NCBI GenBank assembly: GCA_033065855.1
Contig: JAVXUO010001517.1
Location: 496,001 to 560,000, forward strand
Direction of reading: 5' to 3'
Source of the DNA: Escallonia rubra
Lineage: Eukaryota; Streptophyta; Magnoliopsida; Escalloniales; Escalloniaceae
Length of the DNA: 64,000 nt
Below are positions 14,690 to 26,675 of this stretch, piece by piece. The first letter of the stretch is position 1. The number at the start of each line of letters is the position of its first letter. Made by a program: the position numbers and the translations under genes. The notes beneath the pieces are model-generated. The model was not told the origin of the DNA, searched no databases, and was given only the letters and a program-made list of their open reading frames with translations.

Positions 14690-15285
14690 TTTGTTCGGTC
14701 ATCATCTTTTACGTTAAACCTAATTAGGGCTAATTAGGCTTAATTGGGTTATGTTAGGGCTAATTAATGTTAATGAGGGCTAGTTTCAGATAATTATAGC
14801 TAATTAGGGTTGATTATGACTAATTAGGGTTATTTAGTCCTAATTAGGGTTTTAATAGTGCCGAGTAATGTTGATTAGTCCTAATTAGGGCTAATTAGGC
14901 TTAATTGGGTTATGTTAGGGCTAATTAATGTTAATGAGGGCTAATTTCAGATAATTATAGCTAATTAGGGTTGATTAGGACTAAGTAGGGTTATTTAGTC
15001 CTAATTAGGGTTTTAATGGTGCCGAGTAGCGTTGATTAGTCCTAACTAGCGCTAATTAGGCTTAATTGGGTTATGTTAGTGCAAATTACGAGTAATTAGG
15101 CTAACTATAATCAATATGCGCATAATTGGGTTCATTTGGGCTAATTTGGGGTAATTACAGCTAATTTGATTTTCATTAGGTTCTTACGGTTAATTAAAAC
15201 TAATTAGGCTCGTTAGAGCTAATTAGAGTTAATTGATTTACTAAAATATTGTTAATCAGGACTAATTAGGGCTAATTATAGCCAG
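14690..15285. repeat. TAATTAGGGC-type minisatellite
   Basis: Short degenerate units related to 'ctaattagggctaattagg' are repeated. A longer higher-order period of roughly 170 bp is visible (the block around 'gttatgttagggctaatta' at about 14748, 14910 and 15070). No coding sequence is seen. Confidence 0.85.
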
Positions 15286-15366
15286 TGCTGGAGCCACGAT
15301 GAGATTTCAGGGGGTGCATGCTAAAAATGTCGCATTAAGCTAACTAACCTAAATTTAATGCACATT

Positions 15367-16440
15367 CAACAACCTCAATTCCGACACCTCATATAGCGTG
15401 TCGATATGGTGTCCGATACATGTCCAACACATACTGACATGTGTCCGACGCCTCTAGACACGTGTCTGACGCCTCCGGACACATGTCCGACGCCCACCGA
15501 CACGCACCTTCAGACACATCGGCATACGTTAATTTGTTTTTTAAATGTCGAACACCGTCGATCAGACGTGGTGTCCGTGTCTGCGCTAACTAACAGGTAT
15601 CTCAATCCAATTGGGTTCCATCCTCCGTCAACAACCTCAATTCCGACACCTCATATAGGGTGTCGATATGGTGTCCGATACGTGTCTGACACCTTCAGAC
15701 ACGTGTCCGACACATACCGACACGTGTCTGACGCCTCTGGACACGTGTCTGACGCCTCCGGACTCGTGTCCGACACCCACCGACACGCACCTCCAGACAC
15801 ATCGGCATACGTTAATTTGTTTTTTAAATGTCGGACATCGTCGATCAGACGTGGTGTCCGTGTCTGCGCTAACTAACAGGTATCTCAATCCAATTGGGTC
15901 CCATCCTCCGTCAACAACCTCAATTCCGACACCTCATATAGGGTGTCGATATGGTGTCCGATACGTGTCTGACACCTCCGGACACGTGTTCGACACATAC
16001 CGACACGTGTCCGACTCCTCTGGACACGTGTCCGACGCCTCCGGACACGTGTCCGATGCCCACCGACACGCAGCTCCAGACACATCGGCTTACGTTAATT
16101 TTTTTTAAATGTCGGACACCGTCGATCAAACGTGGTGTCCATGTCTGCGCTAACTAACAGGTATCTTAATCCAATTGGGTCACATCCTCCGTCAACAACC
16201 TCAATTCCGACACCTCATAGAGGGTGTCGATATGGTGTCCGATACGTGTCTGACACCTCCGGACACGTGTCCGACACATACCGACACGTGTCTGACGCCC
16301 ATCGACACGCACCTCCAGACACATCGACATACGTTAATTTGTTTTTTAAATGTCGGACACCGTCGATCAGACGTGGTGTCCGTGTCTGCGCTAACTAACA
16401 GGTATCTCAATCCAATTGGGTCCCATCCTCCGTTAACAAT
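15367..16440. repeat. Satellite of ~240-283 bp units rich in ACACGTGTCCGAC
   Basis: At least four units start with 'caacaacctcaattccgac' at 15367, 15629, 15912 and 16193, with a partial fifth near 16433. Unit length varies because each contains a different number of short 'ACACGTGTC(C/T)GAC(A/G)CC' subrepeats carrying the palindrome CACGTG. Parallel ORFs with 'TPxDTCPTP'-like repeats on both strands are products of the periodicity and are not counted as genes. Confidence 0.92.
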
Positions 16441-16789
16441 CTCAATTCTCAATTCTCAATTCTCAAATGCTTAATGCAATAAAAATTAACAAAAATCACA
16501 CATTCAATCCAATTGGGTCCCATCCTCCGTCAATAATCTCAATATCTCAAATGTTCAATGCACAATTAACAATCTAAAATGATCAAATAATAACCTAAAA
16601 TCATCAATTAATAATCGCAATTACTTCAAATGCACAACTAATAACCTAAAATCATCAATTAACAAGCTAAAATCATCTATCAGTAATCACAATTCTCAAA
16701 TGCACAATTAACAACCTAAAATTATCAAACAAATGATCAATGTTCAAATGGAAAAAAAATTGTTCAAATGCACATATCCGATGCGCTTC

Positions 16790-17705
16790 AATTATTTCAA
16801 TTTAGGGTTTGATTGTATTAGGCCATTCAATTTAGGGTTCAATTAGTTTAACTTAGGGTTCGGTTCGATTAGGGCATTCAATTTATGGTTTAATTTGGGT
16901 TCAATTACTTCAATTTAGGGTTCAATTAGGGGGTTCTATTGATTCAATTTAGGATTCAGTTGATTTGGGGCATTCAATTTAGGGTTCAATTAGTTCAATT
17001 TAGGGTTCGGTTGGATTAGGACATTCAATTTAGGGTTCAATTAGGGGTTCAATTAGTTTAATTTAGGGTTCGATTCGATTAGGACATTCAATTTAGGGTT
17101 CAATTAGGGGTTCAATTAGTTTAATTTAGGGTTCGATTCGATTAGGGCCTTCAATTTAGGGTTCAATTATGGAGTTCTATTGATTCAATTTAGGGTTCAA
17201 TTAGGGGGTTCTATTGATTCAATTTAGGGTTCGATTGATCTGGGGCATTCAATTTAGGATTCAATTAGTTCAATTTAGAGTTTGGTTGGATTAGGGCATT
17301 CAATTTAGAGTTCAATTAGGGTTCGGTTGGATTAGGGCAATCAATTTAGGGTTCAATTAGGGGTTCAATTAGTTTAACTTAGGGTTTGATTCAATTAGGA
17401 CATTCAATTTAGAGTTCAATTACTTCAATTTAGGGTTCAATTAGGAGGTTCTATTGATTCAATTTACGGTTTGGTTGATTTGGGGCATTTAATTTAGGGT
17501 TCAATTAGTTCAATTTAGGGTTCGGTTGGATTAGGACATTCAATTAGAGGTTCAATTAGTTTAATTTAGTGTTCGATTCGATTAGGGCATTCAATTTAGG
17601 GTTTAATTAGGGTTCAATTACTTCAATTTAGGGTTCAATTTGGGGGTTCTATTGATTCAATTAAGGGTTCGGTTGATTTGAGGCATTCAATTTAGGGTTC
17701 AGTGT
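16790..17705. repeat. TTCAATTTAGGGTTCAATTAG minisatellite
   Basis: About 0.9 kb of degenerate units built from 'ttcaatttagggttcaatta' and 'ttcggttggattagggca'. TTTAGGG occurs often, but always inside this larger unit, not as a telomeric tandem. From 16440 to 16790 a related looser repeat ('aacctaaaatcatcaatta') links it to the preceding satellite. Confidence 0.88.
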
Positions 17706-18650
17706 TGAAGATCCCATAAGCCATTGCATGATCCAGCAGAATAGGTGATATTGCTACGCTGTTAAAGTCTTAGAATAAACATTTATTCCCAGTTTGATAA
17801 TGTCAACAGAACACGCGTTAATATGTCTTCTCTTGTTGCTTATAAGCAGTCAAATTATATTGGTGCTACTTCTACCATCTCACTTGTGTGTTGATTTTCT
17901 ATTGGCTACTCTTATTTTACCCATCCACCCAATCATCAGCATCTCTCCGCTACACCACTAAGCATAATGTCTCCTTTGTTATAGATATGTATAATTCTGA
18001 AACACCGCTCCCATGAAATGATAAAACCACTCTAAGAATCTATCCACCCACTGTATCCTCACTCAAATGAATAGTGTAGTTTTAGAGTGTACTAGCAAAT
18101 GTATATCAATTGGCCGAATTCTTTTATTTCTGCACATAAGGGAAGAGTGGAACAGTTAAGTTTTGCACCCAATTTGTGGTAAACAAATTGATTAGCAATT
18201 GGAACAGTACATCAACAAAAACATTGTCATGTTAAAGGCTCATATAATTTGCATACGCAAGTCCAGCAGATATATATACACATCACACTGTAAAATGCCT
18301 AGAAGAAACCCAGAGCCATATTCGAGAAGCTGAAAGTGCAATCAACAAAGGACTAGATGATAACCCAGTTCCGATGGCATGAGATCAGAAACAATTCGAG
18401 ACTTACCGGAGTTGGCCGGAGTTGGACGGAGCTCAATTCCAGTAGGCAGCCTACGCTAGATCTGGCCGGAGCTGCTGCAGGTGGCGCGGCGTCAGGGGGA
18501 AGATGAGAGTGTCGTCGAAGGGGTGCCAGAGGTGGGTTACCGTAGAGAGGTCGCCGGAGGAAGAACGCCGGTGGTAAGAGATTATAATTAAGAGAGAGAG
18601 ACGAGAGAAAGAAAGGAAACAGATGAGATCTGATATTTATGCGGGATTTT
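17706..18650. other. Unique CACTA 5' segment, no ORF recognised
   Basis: Mixed-composition DNA between the internal satellites and the right subterminal motif array. A GC-rich block with repeated 'gccggagtt' lies at about 18405-18580. Because the transposase remnants run leftward, this region would hold the promoter and first non-coding exon. No protein motif is visible. Confidence 0.4.
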
Positions 18651-18980
18651 TAGCGACGGGACTACTCCGTCGGTAAAAATTCACTCCGTCGGTAAAAGTC
18701 CATTTTTATCGACGGACTTTTTAGCGACGGTAATATTCCGTCACTTAAATGTTTTTCAAAAATCATAAAAAATTATTAAATTCTCTAAGATATTTAGTGA
18801 CGGTTTTATCTGTCGGTCAAAGACCGTCATTAAAAGTCCGTTGGAAAATCCTTTATCGACCGAAGTATCCGTCGGTAAAACTGTTTGACGACGGATTTTT
18901 ACCGATGGTTATTACCGTCGCTGAAAGTCCTTTTAGTGACGGAATATATTTCGTCGCTAAAAGTCCGTCGCTAAATCTAC
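18650..18980. repeat. Right subterminal CACTA motif array
   Basis: Copies of TTTAGCGACGG, and variants such as 'ATCGACGGA' and 'CCGTCGGTAAAA', occur in both orientations. This array is more diverged than the left one, with frequent CGTCGG in place of CGTCGC. Confidence 0.8.
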
Positions 18981-19166
18981 TTTTTCTTGTAGTGCAGGGG
19001 CAAATCAAGATTTCAACTTTTATTTAAGGGCAACTTGGTTTTTTTGTCAGAACCGTTAAGTATTTTTGTATTCCGTTTGTCAACGGACATGAGTGTTACA
19101 TTTTGAAATTTTGTGTCCTCGCGTGTAATTACCCCCAAACCTCAGGGACATAGGTGTAATTAGCCC

Positions 19167-19438
19167 AAAAAAAAGGAATGTCCAATTACAGCCCTGATGT
19201 TGAAGGTTAAACCGAAGAACACGTGTTGAAGCTTTAGAAAGCAGAGAAAATATACAGCTCACTGCTTGAGTAACTACTTAGTTTAAGAAATATTACAGTT
19301 GTAGCCCTCACATTTTGCCAATTGGACTTTCTCCTAAGCATTTTGTTAAGAAAAGACTAAATGATTTCTTGAATGTGACAAGGCAACAAAAGTAAGACGA
19401 ATCGAAATTTTGGTAAGTTATGTAGGGTATTTCTGAAC
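19167..19438. other. Short intergenic stretch, nothing recognised
   Basis: Lies between the MULE-like element and the target-site duplication of the old LINE. No ORF, RNA gene or repeat is apparent. Confidence 0.4.
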
Positions 19439-20043
19439 CCTTTTTTTTTTTTGGTTGAAATGTCATTATATTAATGAAAGACACTCCAGTACATCATCTA
19501 CAAAGTTACCGGGTATTCCCCTCACCTACAAATTCCTGTACATCATCACAAGATACTCATCAGCAGCTAGTAACAAACTTAATCGCAAAGAATGCCTGCA
19601 CTGATCCCCCAAGCATTGCAAAAAGCTATGTTAGGTCTACTTCTTGGCACTTTTTTTCTAGCTCTTTACCCGCCATCGAAGCATTTGGTTGATCATCAGT
19701 GCTAGTGTTTTATATTGCAATTCAAAGATTTGAGTGTTTCTTTTAGTCCAAAATAATGTAAATAGATATGGCAAAAACTAATTTCCCTAGTTTAGCTCGA
19801 AAGCTTTTGCCCTGAAAATTCTCAAAAGCAAATTTAAACAGTTGATTCCCGGGGTTCCAGTGGCATAGCAGCCGCATTTTAGTTTTTTTTTTGTTTTGTT
19901 TTTGGTAGAAGAGTAGGAAATATATACTAGATATCAAACAGTGGAATGTACAAACGGAAAGGAAAACACCCAACAAGATGGATGACAACCCCATCCATAG
20001 GTCAAAAGAATGCTAACTACAGAGACAAAAACACCACAAGGGT

Positions 20044-23000
20044 CTAGCAAAACGGGATTCCCTGTACTAGGCAGGCTGAACAGCGACGATCTACTCCTGT
20101 CGAGCGGCAGTGGCAAATCGGGTTACAAAAGTTGCTAGAGCTGACGAACAGCCGTAGCGGAGCTGATTTCCCTCGGGTGGCTAGCACGGAGTGCAAACCT
20201 CTGCAACTAGGCCTAACTGTACATAAAATGTTGGGTGTAGTTAAGCAGTCCCTATGGTTCGCCGTCAACTGCACCAGAAAAGAGCAATCAGGGAATAGAA
20301 AGATAGGATGATAATACGAGAGCCTGACAACCCACTTCAGACCAATATGCAAGGCTAACTGAAAAGCATGAAATTCATCCCTGGCCGCCAAAATGTCAAC
20401 TACTGCACCTATAGGTGTCCACAATCTGTCGAACAGCACTAACCCAACCCCGAATTTCTGATCTACTGGAGAACCCACTACCGAAACAGAACAAAAAATA
20501 GGCGAAGGTGACAGCGGGCAGACGCAAGCATCTGCAAAGTAGATGGAGTGTAATGGGGGGTAGAAGTGTTCGAAACAGTCCGCAATGGCCTTCGGGTATG
20601 TCTGAACTGTGATGCTAGCCTTATGACAAGAATGTCGAAAGGCTGAGGTGTGGATGATAGTTTACAAAAGAGCCCGACATTGTGCAATGATTGACCCAAC
20701 ACAAAATTTGCTTCCCTGAAAGAGCAGGGAATTGCGGCCTAGCTAGATGGACCAGAGAATGACTGTGACACACACAATTCTAAGGGAGTTACAGATAACC
20801 GAGACCTGCGTAGGGCCTGGCTGCACCAACCAATGAGAGAGCCATCGGGAAGCAGAATGAACCGGTAACGGAAGGGGAGCAAGGGTTCCCAAATGGGATT
20901 CCCAAATTGGACGCACACGAACGCAGTAAAAAAAAATATGTTCCTGAGTTTCCGGATGTGAGCTACACAACGGGCAGAGAGTATTGACGGGGCAATGTCG
21001 TTGCAGTAATGCTGGCAAGATAGGTAGGCGTTGATGACTAAATTTCCATAGAAAGAATTTAATTTTTTCTGGGATGGGGAGTTTCCAAAGCCGAGACCAG
21101 AAGGTGCGGGTCAGGGAGTGCCTGGAGGGGGTATTTTAACACCTGAATGAACTAAAACCTGATATGCGGAGGCTACCGAAAACCTGTCGCCCCTACAGAA
21201 GGTGCATGACAAGCGATTCGGTGTTCCTGACGGCAGTAAGCGAAGCTGTTGGATTTGGCTTATAATGGCCTCGGGAAAGGTGGGAAAGAGAATGTTCAAA
21301 TCCCAGTCAAAAGTGTTGGCAATAAACAAATGGGAGATGGTCCAATCTGTATTAACGTTAGAGCGGTAAGGTAGCAAAATAGGTGGGGGGCACAAGGCAG
21401 CCACCAATCCATCCAAACCGAGATTGATCGCCCGTCACCTACTTGCCATTGCACCCCCTACTTAAGAATGCGTTGCCCAACAAGGACACTCCTCGAAGGA
21501 ACAAGAACGCGGTTGAGCCAGTTGTAGGAAGTGTCGACGCGCGAAGTATCGCCCTTTAAGTACCCGCGCTACCAAACTCTGAGGATAGCCCAAATTTTCC
21601 AAGCCTACTTGGTAAGCAGAGCTTGATTGAAAGATCGAAAGTCACGGAACCCTAATCCGCCAAGATTTTTCGGGAGGCACAGTGAAGGCCACGCGATCCA
21701 GTGGATCGAATGTCGCGTCGCCTCTCCGGACCACCAGAAATAAGCCAAGATTTGATCCAGTTGCTTGCAAACAGCGACCAGGAATTTAAAAACCGACAGA
21801 TAGTTAACGAGTAAGGAAGAGAGAACCGAAGTAATGAGCGTTGCACGCCCGGCCTTATTGAACAATAGTCCTAACCAATGTGCGCAGCGATCTTGAACTC
21901 ACTGGACAAGCGAATGGAAAATTTCCTTCTTATTCACAGCTATGTCCAGCTGAATGCCCAGATATTTCCCGAAACTTGAGGATCCTGTGAACTCAAATGC
22001 CCTCTCAATGAGTAGGCGCTTCTCCAAGCTAGTATTAGGACTAATGACCAGGGAGGATTTTGCCCAATTGACACATTGTCCAGAAAACCAGCAGTAATCA
22101 TATAAGATTCGTTTAACAGCCTCGATGTCTGTCAGCGCATCTTTGGATAATCAAAAAAAGAAGAAGATATCGTCGGCATATAGAAGGTGTGAGACCGATG
22201 GTGAGTATTTCCCCTCCTTAATGCCCTGAAAGAGTCATCGATGTTCTCCTTGGAGGAGGCTGACCGAGAGAGTCTCCGCACAAAGCAAAAAAAGATAAGG
22301 AGATAACGGGTCTCCCTGACGAATACCTTGAGTGGGGGTGAAGAACGGAGTGAGGGCCCCATTGATCAGGAGGGAGTAAGAGACGGAGGAAAAGCATTGG
22401 TGGATAAGCTGAATCCAGTGCGAGGGAAAGCCTAGAACCGAGCAGATACCGTGGAGAAAGTCCCAACGGACCCGGTCAAAAGCTTTACTCAAGTCCAGTT
22501 TCAGTGCAACTAGGATGACTCCCCCTTTTGTGCGCTTGCGCACACAGTCAGTCAGTTCTTGTACAAGCAAGACATTGTCAGCAAGAGTACGACCAGTTAG
22601 AAAAGCATTTTGATAGGGCGAAACCAGGTCGGTCATCACAGGCTTCAACCGATTAACAATCAGTTTGGCAATGATTTTATAAATGCTAGAACACAGACTG
22701 ATGGGTCGAAAGTCTCCAAGCATTTCCGGACACGGGGGTTTAGGGATTAAGGTAAGATAAGTATGGTTGACCTCCCGCAAAAGCCGACCAGATGTAAGGA
22801 AGGATAGCACCACATAAGTAACCAGAGATCCCATGATGCCCCAGCATTGTTTAAACATGATTCCAGGACACCCGTCGGGCCCTGGTGCCTTTAAGTCTCC
22901 AAGTTGGAATACCGAACGACAAACTTCAGTCAGCGTGAATGGTTGTTGCAGATGACTAACGTGAGCTGAGGATAAGGGTGAAAGGGATAGAGAGGAAAGA

Positions 23001-24411
23001 TAACCTAACAGTTGAAGGGTCTGGGCTAAAGGGGGGGTGTCGGGGCCAGAAGATTGGAGAAATACGCCAGCAGGCATGAGCGAAGGTCTGTCTCGCGAGA
23101 CACCCATCGGCCAGAGACATCTGTAAGCGAAGTGATAAAATTTTTCTGTCGACGAATGATCGTGGAGGCATGGAAGAGCTTTGAGTTCCGATCTCCGACT
23201 TCCAGCCAAGTAATTTTGGATCTCTGAGCCCAGAAGACTTCCTCAAAAGTTAAAAGGAAGTCTAGACGGTGACGCAGAAAGAACTTATTAGGACTGGGCA
23301 CATGAGAGTCCTCCTCCAAAGACTGACTCTGAGCAAGCCGGAGTTGGATCGATCTGATCTGACCTTCAAGGCGTTCGAAGGTGGATGTGCTCCAGGGACG
23401 TAAAGCATGCAACACAAGGCTCAGCTTACACATTAACTGAAAGAGTGGAGAGCCCATGACGGAGCCAGTCCAAAGCTCTCTGATTAAGGGTAAACATTAC
23501 GGAGAAGCCAACCACATGGCCTCAAAGCGAGAGGGGAAGGGAAAAGCAGAAGGAGAGGCTTCCGTAGTACAAAGGATGGGTGCATGATCGGAACGTTGAA
23601 TAGCTAAGTTCCAGGCTAGGGCCGAGGAGTGAAGAACAATCCAGGAGGGGGAAGCTATGACTCTATCTAGCTTTTCATAGACAAATCCACGAGCCGATGA
23701 ACCGCGAACCCAAGTGAAGTGGGGCCCTTCCCAGCAAATATCCGACAGGCCAAACTGAACAAGGAAGTCGCGAAATGCTGAGGACCCAGTAGGGACGGAA
23801 GTACCCCTAGTGGACCGCTCAGAAGAATCTAGCACTTGGTTGAAGTCGCCACAAAGACAGGTGGGAAGAGAGAAGGGGCTTAAAAGGGAGGCAATTGTAG
23901 TCCAAGTCAGTAACTGGGAAGAAAGAAGTGGGTGCCCATAGACGAACCCGTATAATTCCTCTGCCCCTGACTGACCAATTACGGTCGTCAAGATACAATG
24001 CGCACTAACATGCTGAATGGTCAGGCTCACAGGTGCCTGCCAACCAAGCCACAGTCCCCCACTGCGACCGACATGGTCCAAACCCACATAAGAAGAAAAT
24101 CCTAGTGTAATAAACTTAGAAGCTACTAACCTATAACTAGCTTTGGTTTCCATAAGAAAAACAACTAACGGTTTGTACAGTTTGATCAAACGAACAGCTG
24201 TACGAACTGTGATGGATTGACCAAAGCCGCCACAGTTCCAGCAAAGGATAATCATTAAGGCACCCGTGGTTGGTGAGGCCCAACCACCAAAGCCAAATGC
24301 AGACCAATAGCACTGACCAAGTGTCGGAGGAGCTAGCAACGCACAAAAGGATTCACCGCAAGCACGTTGGCAGTTCGCGAACCGAGCCCGAAACCCATCA
24401 CCCAGAACCAA
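20044..24411 (-). pseudogene. LINE ORF2: endonuclease, reverse transcriptase, RNase H (frameshifted)
   Basis: 24411-23497 encodes an AP-endonuclease-like domain ('ILCWNCGGFGQS', 'FLMETKASYR', 'LCGDFNQVLDSSERS', 'RSDHAPIL'). 23457-23026 is the linker in a new frame ('SKLFHASTIIRRQKNFI'). 23209-22235 is the reverse transcriptase ('KAPGPDGCPGIMFKQCW', 'FRPISLCSSIYKIIAK', 'LKLDLSKAFDRVRWDFL', 'GIRQGDPLSPYLFLLCAE'). The catalytic YADD is read in another frame near 22170 ('SVSHLLYADDIFFFF'). 21865-21605 and 21416-21111 hold the thumb and linker ('FWWSGEATRHSIHWIAW'). 21018-20743 holds the zinc-binding domain ('LCPLCSSHPETQEHIFFYC'). 20478-20044 has an RNase H-like segment ('GVGLVLFDRLWTPIGAVV', 'DEFHAFQLALHIGLKWV'). 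At least four frame changes interrupt it. Confidence 0.88.
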
Positions 24412-26675
24412 AATATCGACAGCCCACTACCTCGCAAATAATAACCAATAAACAAGGAACTGAGAATTAAAATGCGAAGCATGCAATAAGCAGTGAGGTT
24501 CAACAGCGTACCATGCGGCTGGTTAGGTGCTTGAAGTTCCAGAATACGAAGACGCTTCAGTCCTTTCAGGGAGTCTATGTCCGCGGTAGCTGACATGCTT
24601 TTGTGTTCTCGCCCTGCCGAGGATGAGGAAGTCGATGAGAACGCAGCTGGGGTCCTACTAGTTGACTGCTCCAAAAAGTCTGAGTGCCGTCTTTTCTTGA
24701 GTTCCAAAGGCCTTGGAGTAATAGAGTCCATTTCATCGCTTGATCGCTTTCGTGAAGATTCAGAGGATGCGGCAGATGAACATGATGAAGAGGTGACCCA
24801 ACCGTGCTGTCGCCGTGCGGAGAATGAGTGCATGAGACGGTAGCTCGGTTTGGCGTGGAGGTGTGTCCGTCTCCAAATCCTCAGATGATGAACTTAGGCG
24901 AAGAGAAAACACTGGGGAAAGTGCCAAGTAATTAATCTCCGAAGCCATGGGATCCACCTCCTCACATGGAGTAGAGTCTAAAAAAGCTGGGACCAAAGTA
25001 AGTGGTCGGACAGCGTGGCTAGAGGGCGTGGGTTCGGTCACGTCAGGCACTGGTGAGCCCGTGTTACGGCCCTCTGAGGGGGCAAGTGATGGTGGCCCAA
25101 GCTGTGGCCCAAAGTCACAGGAAACTGTAGAGAAGCTTCAGTAGACAGAAGACTTGGGCTGGGGGTTGACAGCCCATTATTGGAAGGGAACGGTCCAGTC
25201 GCAGGCCTGCTAAAACCGCCAGAGGCAACATCAGCGTAGTGGGCTAGGAGTTCACAGCCCTTTGAAATAAAAGCCCGAAATGGGGAAGAAGTCAAGACCT
25301 CATCTGAGTCCCAAGGTAGCTCCGGTCCAAGTGAGCCCTGCAAAAGCGCTGGCCCAAAACCACCAATCTGAGTGGGCTCGTAAATATCTATTCCAAGCTC
25401 ACATGCCGAAAGTCCAAAAAGAAAGTCAGCCCATGTACGTCCAAGGCCCTCTTCCAAAGGCAACCCATAATTTTCAGCCTTATCCCTGAATATGGCAGCT
25501 GCCACACGAGATGCCAACACATTCACCGAATTCCACGTGTTCACATGCGAAGGTCCAGCAGCTGAGGTGTCGTCCACAGGAGCGGCTGAGTCACCGACGG
25601 CTCCCTGTTCGGGATAGACCCCTGGAGTAGCCGGAAAATTCGCCGGCGGCGAGGAATGTGAAGGCATATGCGGCGCCGAAATAGCTGAAGAAGATCCAGT
25701 GAAGGAGCCATGGGGAGGAAGACTATCCTCACAAGAGCAATAGCTAGACGAGGAAGTGCCGTCATTTTCCGATGAAGAAGCCGAGGCCAGAAAATGTGAA
25801 CCAGAAGGCGGATTAGAGGAACTAAGTGACGTCGAAGCAATCGCCACAATGCCTGGAATATCGATGGGTTGCACCGGCGCAATTGGTTCATACTTCATCC
25901 ATATCATTGATGAAGCGAATGCGACTGGTCCGGTTCTGATGGGTGTTGGCGAAGGCTCGAATGCTGCTAGTGAACATAAGCCGGTTATTCTGGTAGAACA
26001 GGCGGGAATTGGAAGGAAAAGAGTATCTACGTATGACCGATTCCACCAGGCGTCGAGCACCGGCCAAAGAGAGCGGGCATCAGTGTTTACATGTCCAATG
26101 ACGCCGCAGTGATAGCACACTCGGAAGACCCTCTCATACGATGCCCATATCCAATTGCAATGCTCTGCAACTGTGGGAAGGTAAACACCTGCAACCAAAG
26201 GATCGGCAACAGGTACGCGCACATGAATACGGAAATAATCGCGTCGCTGTTGTCGCCGAGAAGACCAGTCCACGGAGAGAACTTCACCGAAATAACTTCC
26301 CAAAGTAAGCGCAGCATCATAGAAAAAACATTCGGCAGGAATGTCAGAAAGCCGCACCCATAAATCTGCCCGAGAGAGATCTAGTCGTGGTACACACGAA
26401 AAGGGAGCCCAGCGCACGAGCAGGAGCAACGAACCATGAACGTTCCACGGAGCTTCCGCCAATAACAACTCTAAGTCCTCAGGGGATGAAAAGTGAAAGG
26501 CGAAAAAATCACCCACGGCTTCCACCGTAACAGAACCCAGGAGTTCCCAGTACTGGTTCACCACCGTTTGAACCAACTGAATTGAAAATACACGGTTGTC
26601 TACAAAACGGCCGACTAGAGTATTGGACCAATGATCGCGTTGTTCCGCGAGCAGATGGCCGTCAAGTGCAGCCAT
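24333..26675 (-). pseudogene. LINE ORF1: DUF4283 domain plus degenerate zinc knuckle
   Basis: The 590-codon frame (26810-25038) probably starts at the internal Met at 26675 ('MAALDGHLLAEQRDHWSN'). The first about 200 residues fit the plant LINE/gag DUF4283 region ('GRFVDNRVFSIQLVQ', 'LLLAEAPWNVHGSLLLLVRW', 'LWVRLSDIPAE'). A CCHC-type knuckle follows, 'CYHCGVIGHVNTDA', whose final Cys is replaced by Ala. A long Ser/Pro-rich region follows and continues in other frames down to about 24333 ('KRRHSDFLEQSTSR'). ORF1 proteins bind the LINE RNA; this copy is frameshifted near its C-terminus. Confidence 0.8.

Larger units (their letters stand above)
11621..18994 (-). mobile_element. CACTA (En/Spm) DNA transposon, degenerate
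   Basis: The element begins CACTACAAGAAAAA at 11621 and ends with its complement TTTTTCTTGTAGTG at 18994. It is flanked by the 3-bp duplication CAG (11618-11620 and 18995-18997). Many direct and inverted copies of a TTTAGCGACGGA-type motif fill both subterminal regions (about 11640-11990 and 18650-18980), the expected transposase-binding arrays. The coding remnants inside read on the minus strand, so transcription would have started near the right end. It is nested in the MULE-like element. Premature stops and the missing TNP2 core show that it is not autonomous. Confidence 0.95.
10759..19166. mobile_element. Long-TIR MULE-like element, split by a CACTA element
   Basis: Left end 10759 and right end 19166 are inverted copies beginning GGGCTAATTACACC and continuing as similar sequence for about 80 bp ('TGAGGTT(A/T)GGGGGTAATTAC', 'TTTCAAAATGTAACA'). 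A further inverted block, 'gaaaccctaattttcattgt' at about 11027-11058, pairs with 11581-11611, so the inverted arms reach roughly 290 bp. Flanks are eight A residues on each side, compatible with an 8-9 bp target duplication. Without the CACTA insertion the element is about 1.03 kb. Its core (11040-11580) is GC-rich and Ser/Pro/Arg-biased, with a GGGGAAGGG minisatellite at 11400-11580; this resembles Pack-type elements, but no donor gene is recognised. MULE status is inferred. Confidence 0.75.

Noticed and set aside
15285..15330. Sequence like a hAT terminus ('ctggagccacgatgag', 'cagggggtgc') inside the CACTA satellites
   Set aside because: No matching opposite end or duplication could be found, so it was not listed as an element.
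15406..16474. Several overlapping ORFs with repeated Asp-Thr-Cys-Pro motifs on both strands
   Set aside because: They exist because satellite units keep reading frame; all frames and strands show the same periodic peptides, and no start context or homology supports a gene.
16790..17705. Possible interstitial telomere (TTTAGGG) array
   Set aside because: TTTAGGG occurs only as part of a longer degenerate unit, never as consecutive 7-bp repeats, and it lies inside a CACTA element.
14690..17705. CRISPR-like regular repeats
   Set aside because: Repeats are degenerate minisatellites in a plant transposon, without constant repeats and unique spacers.
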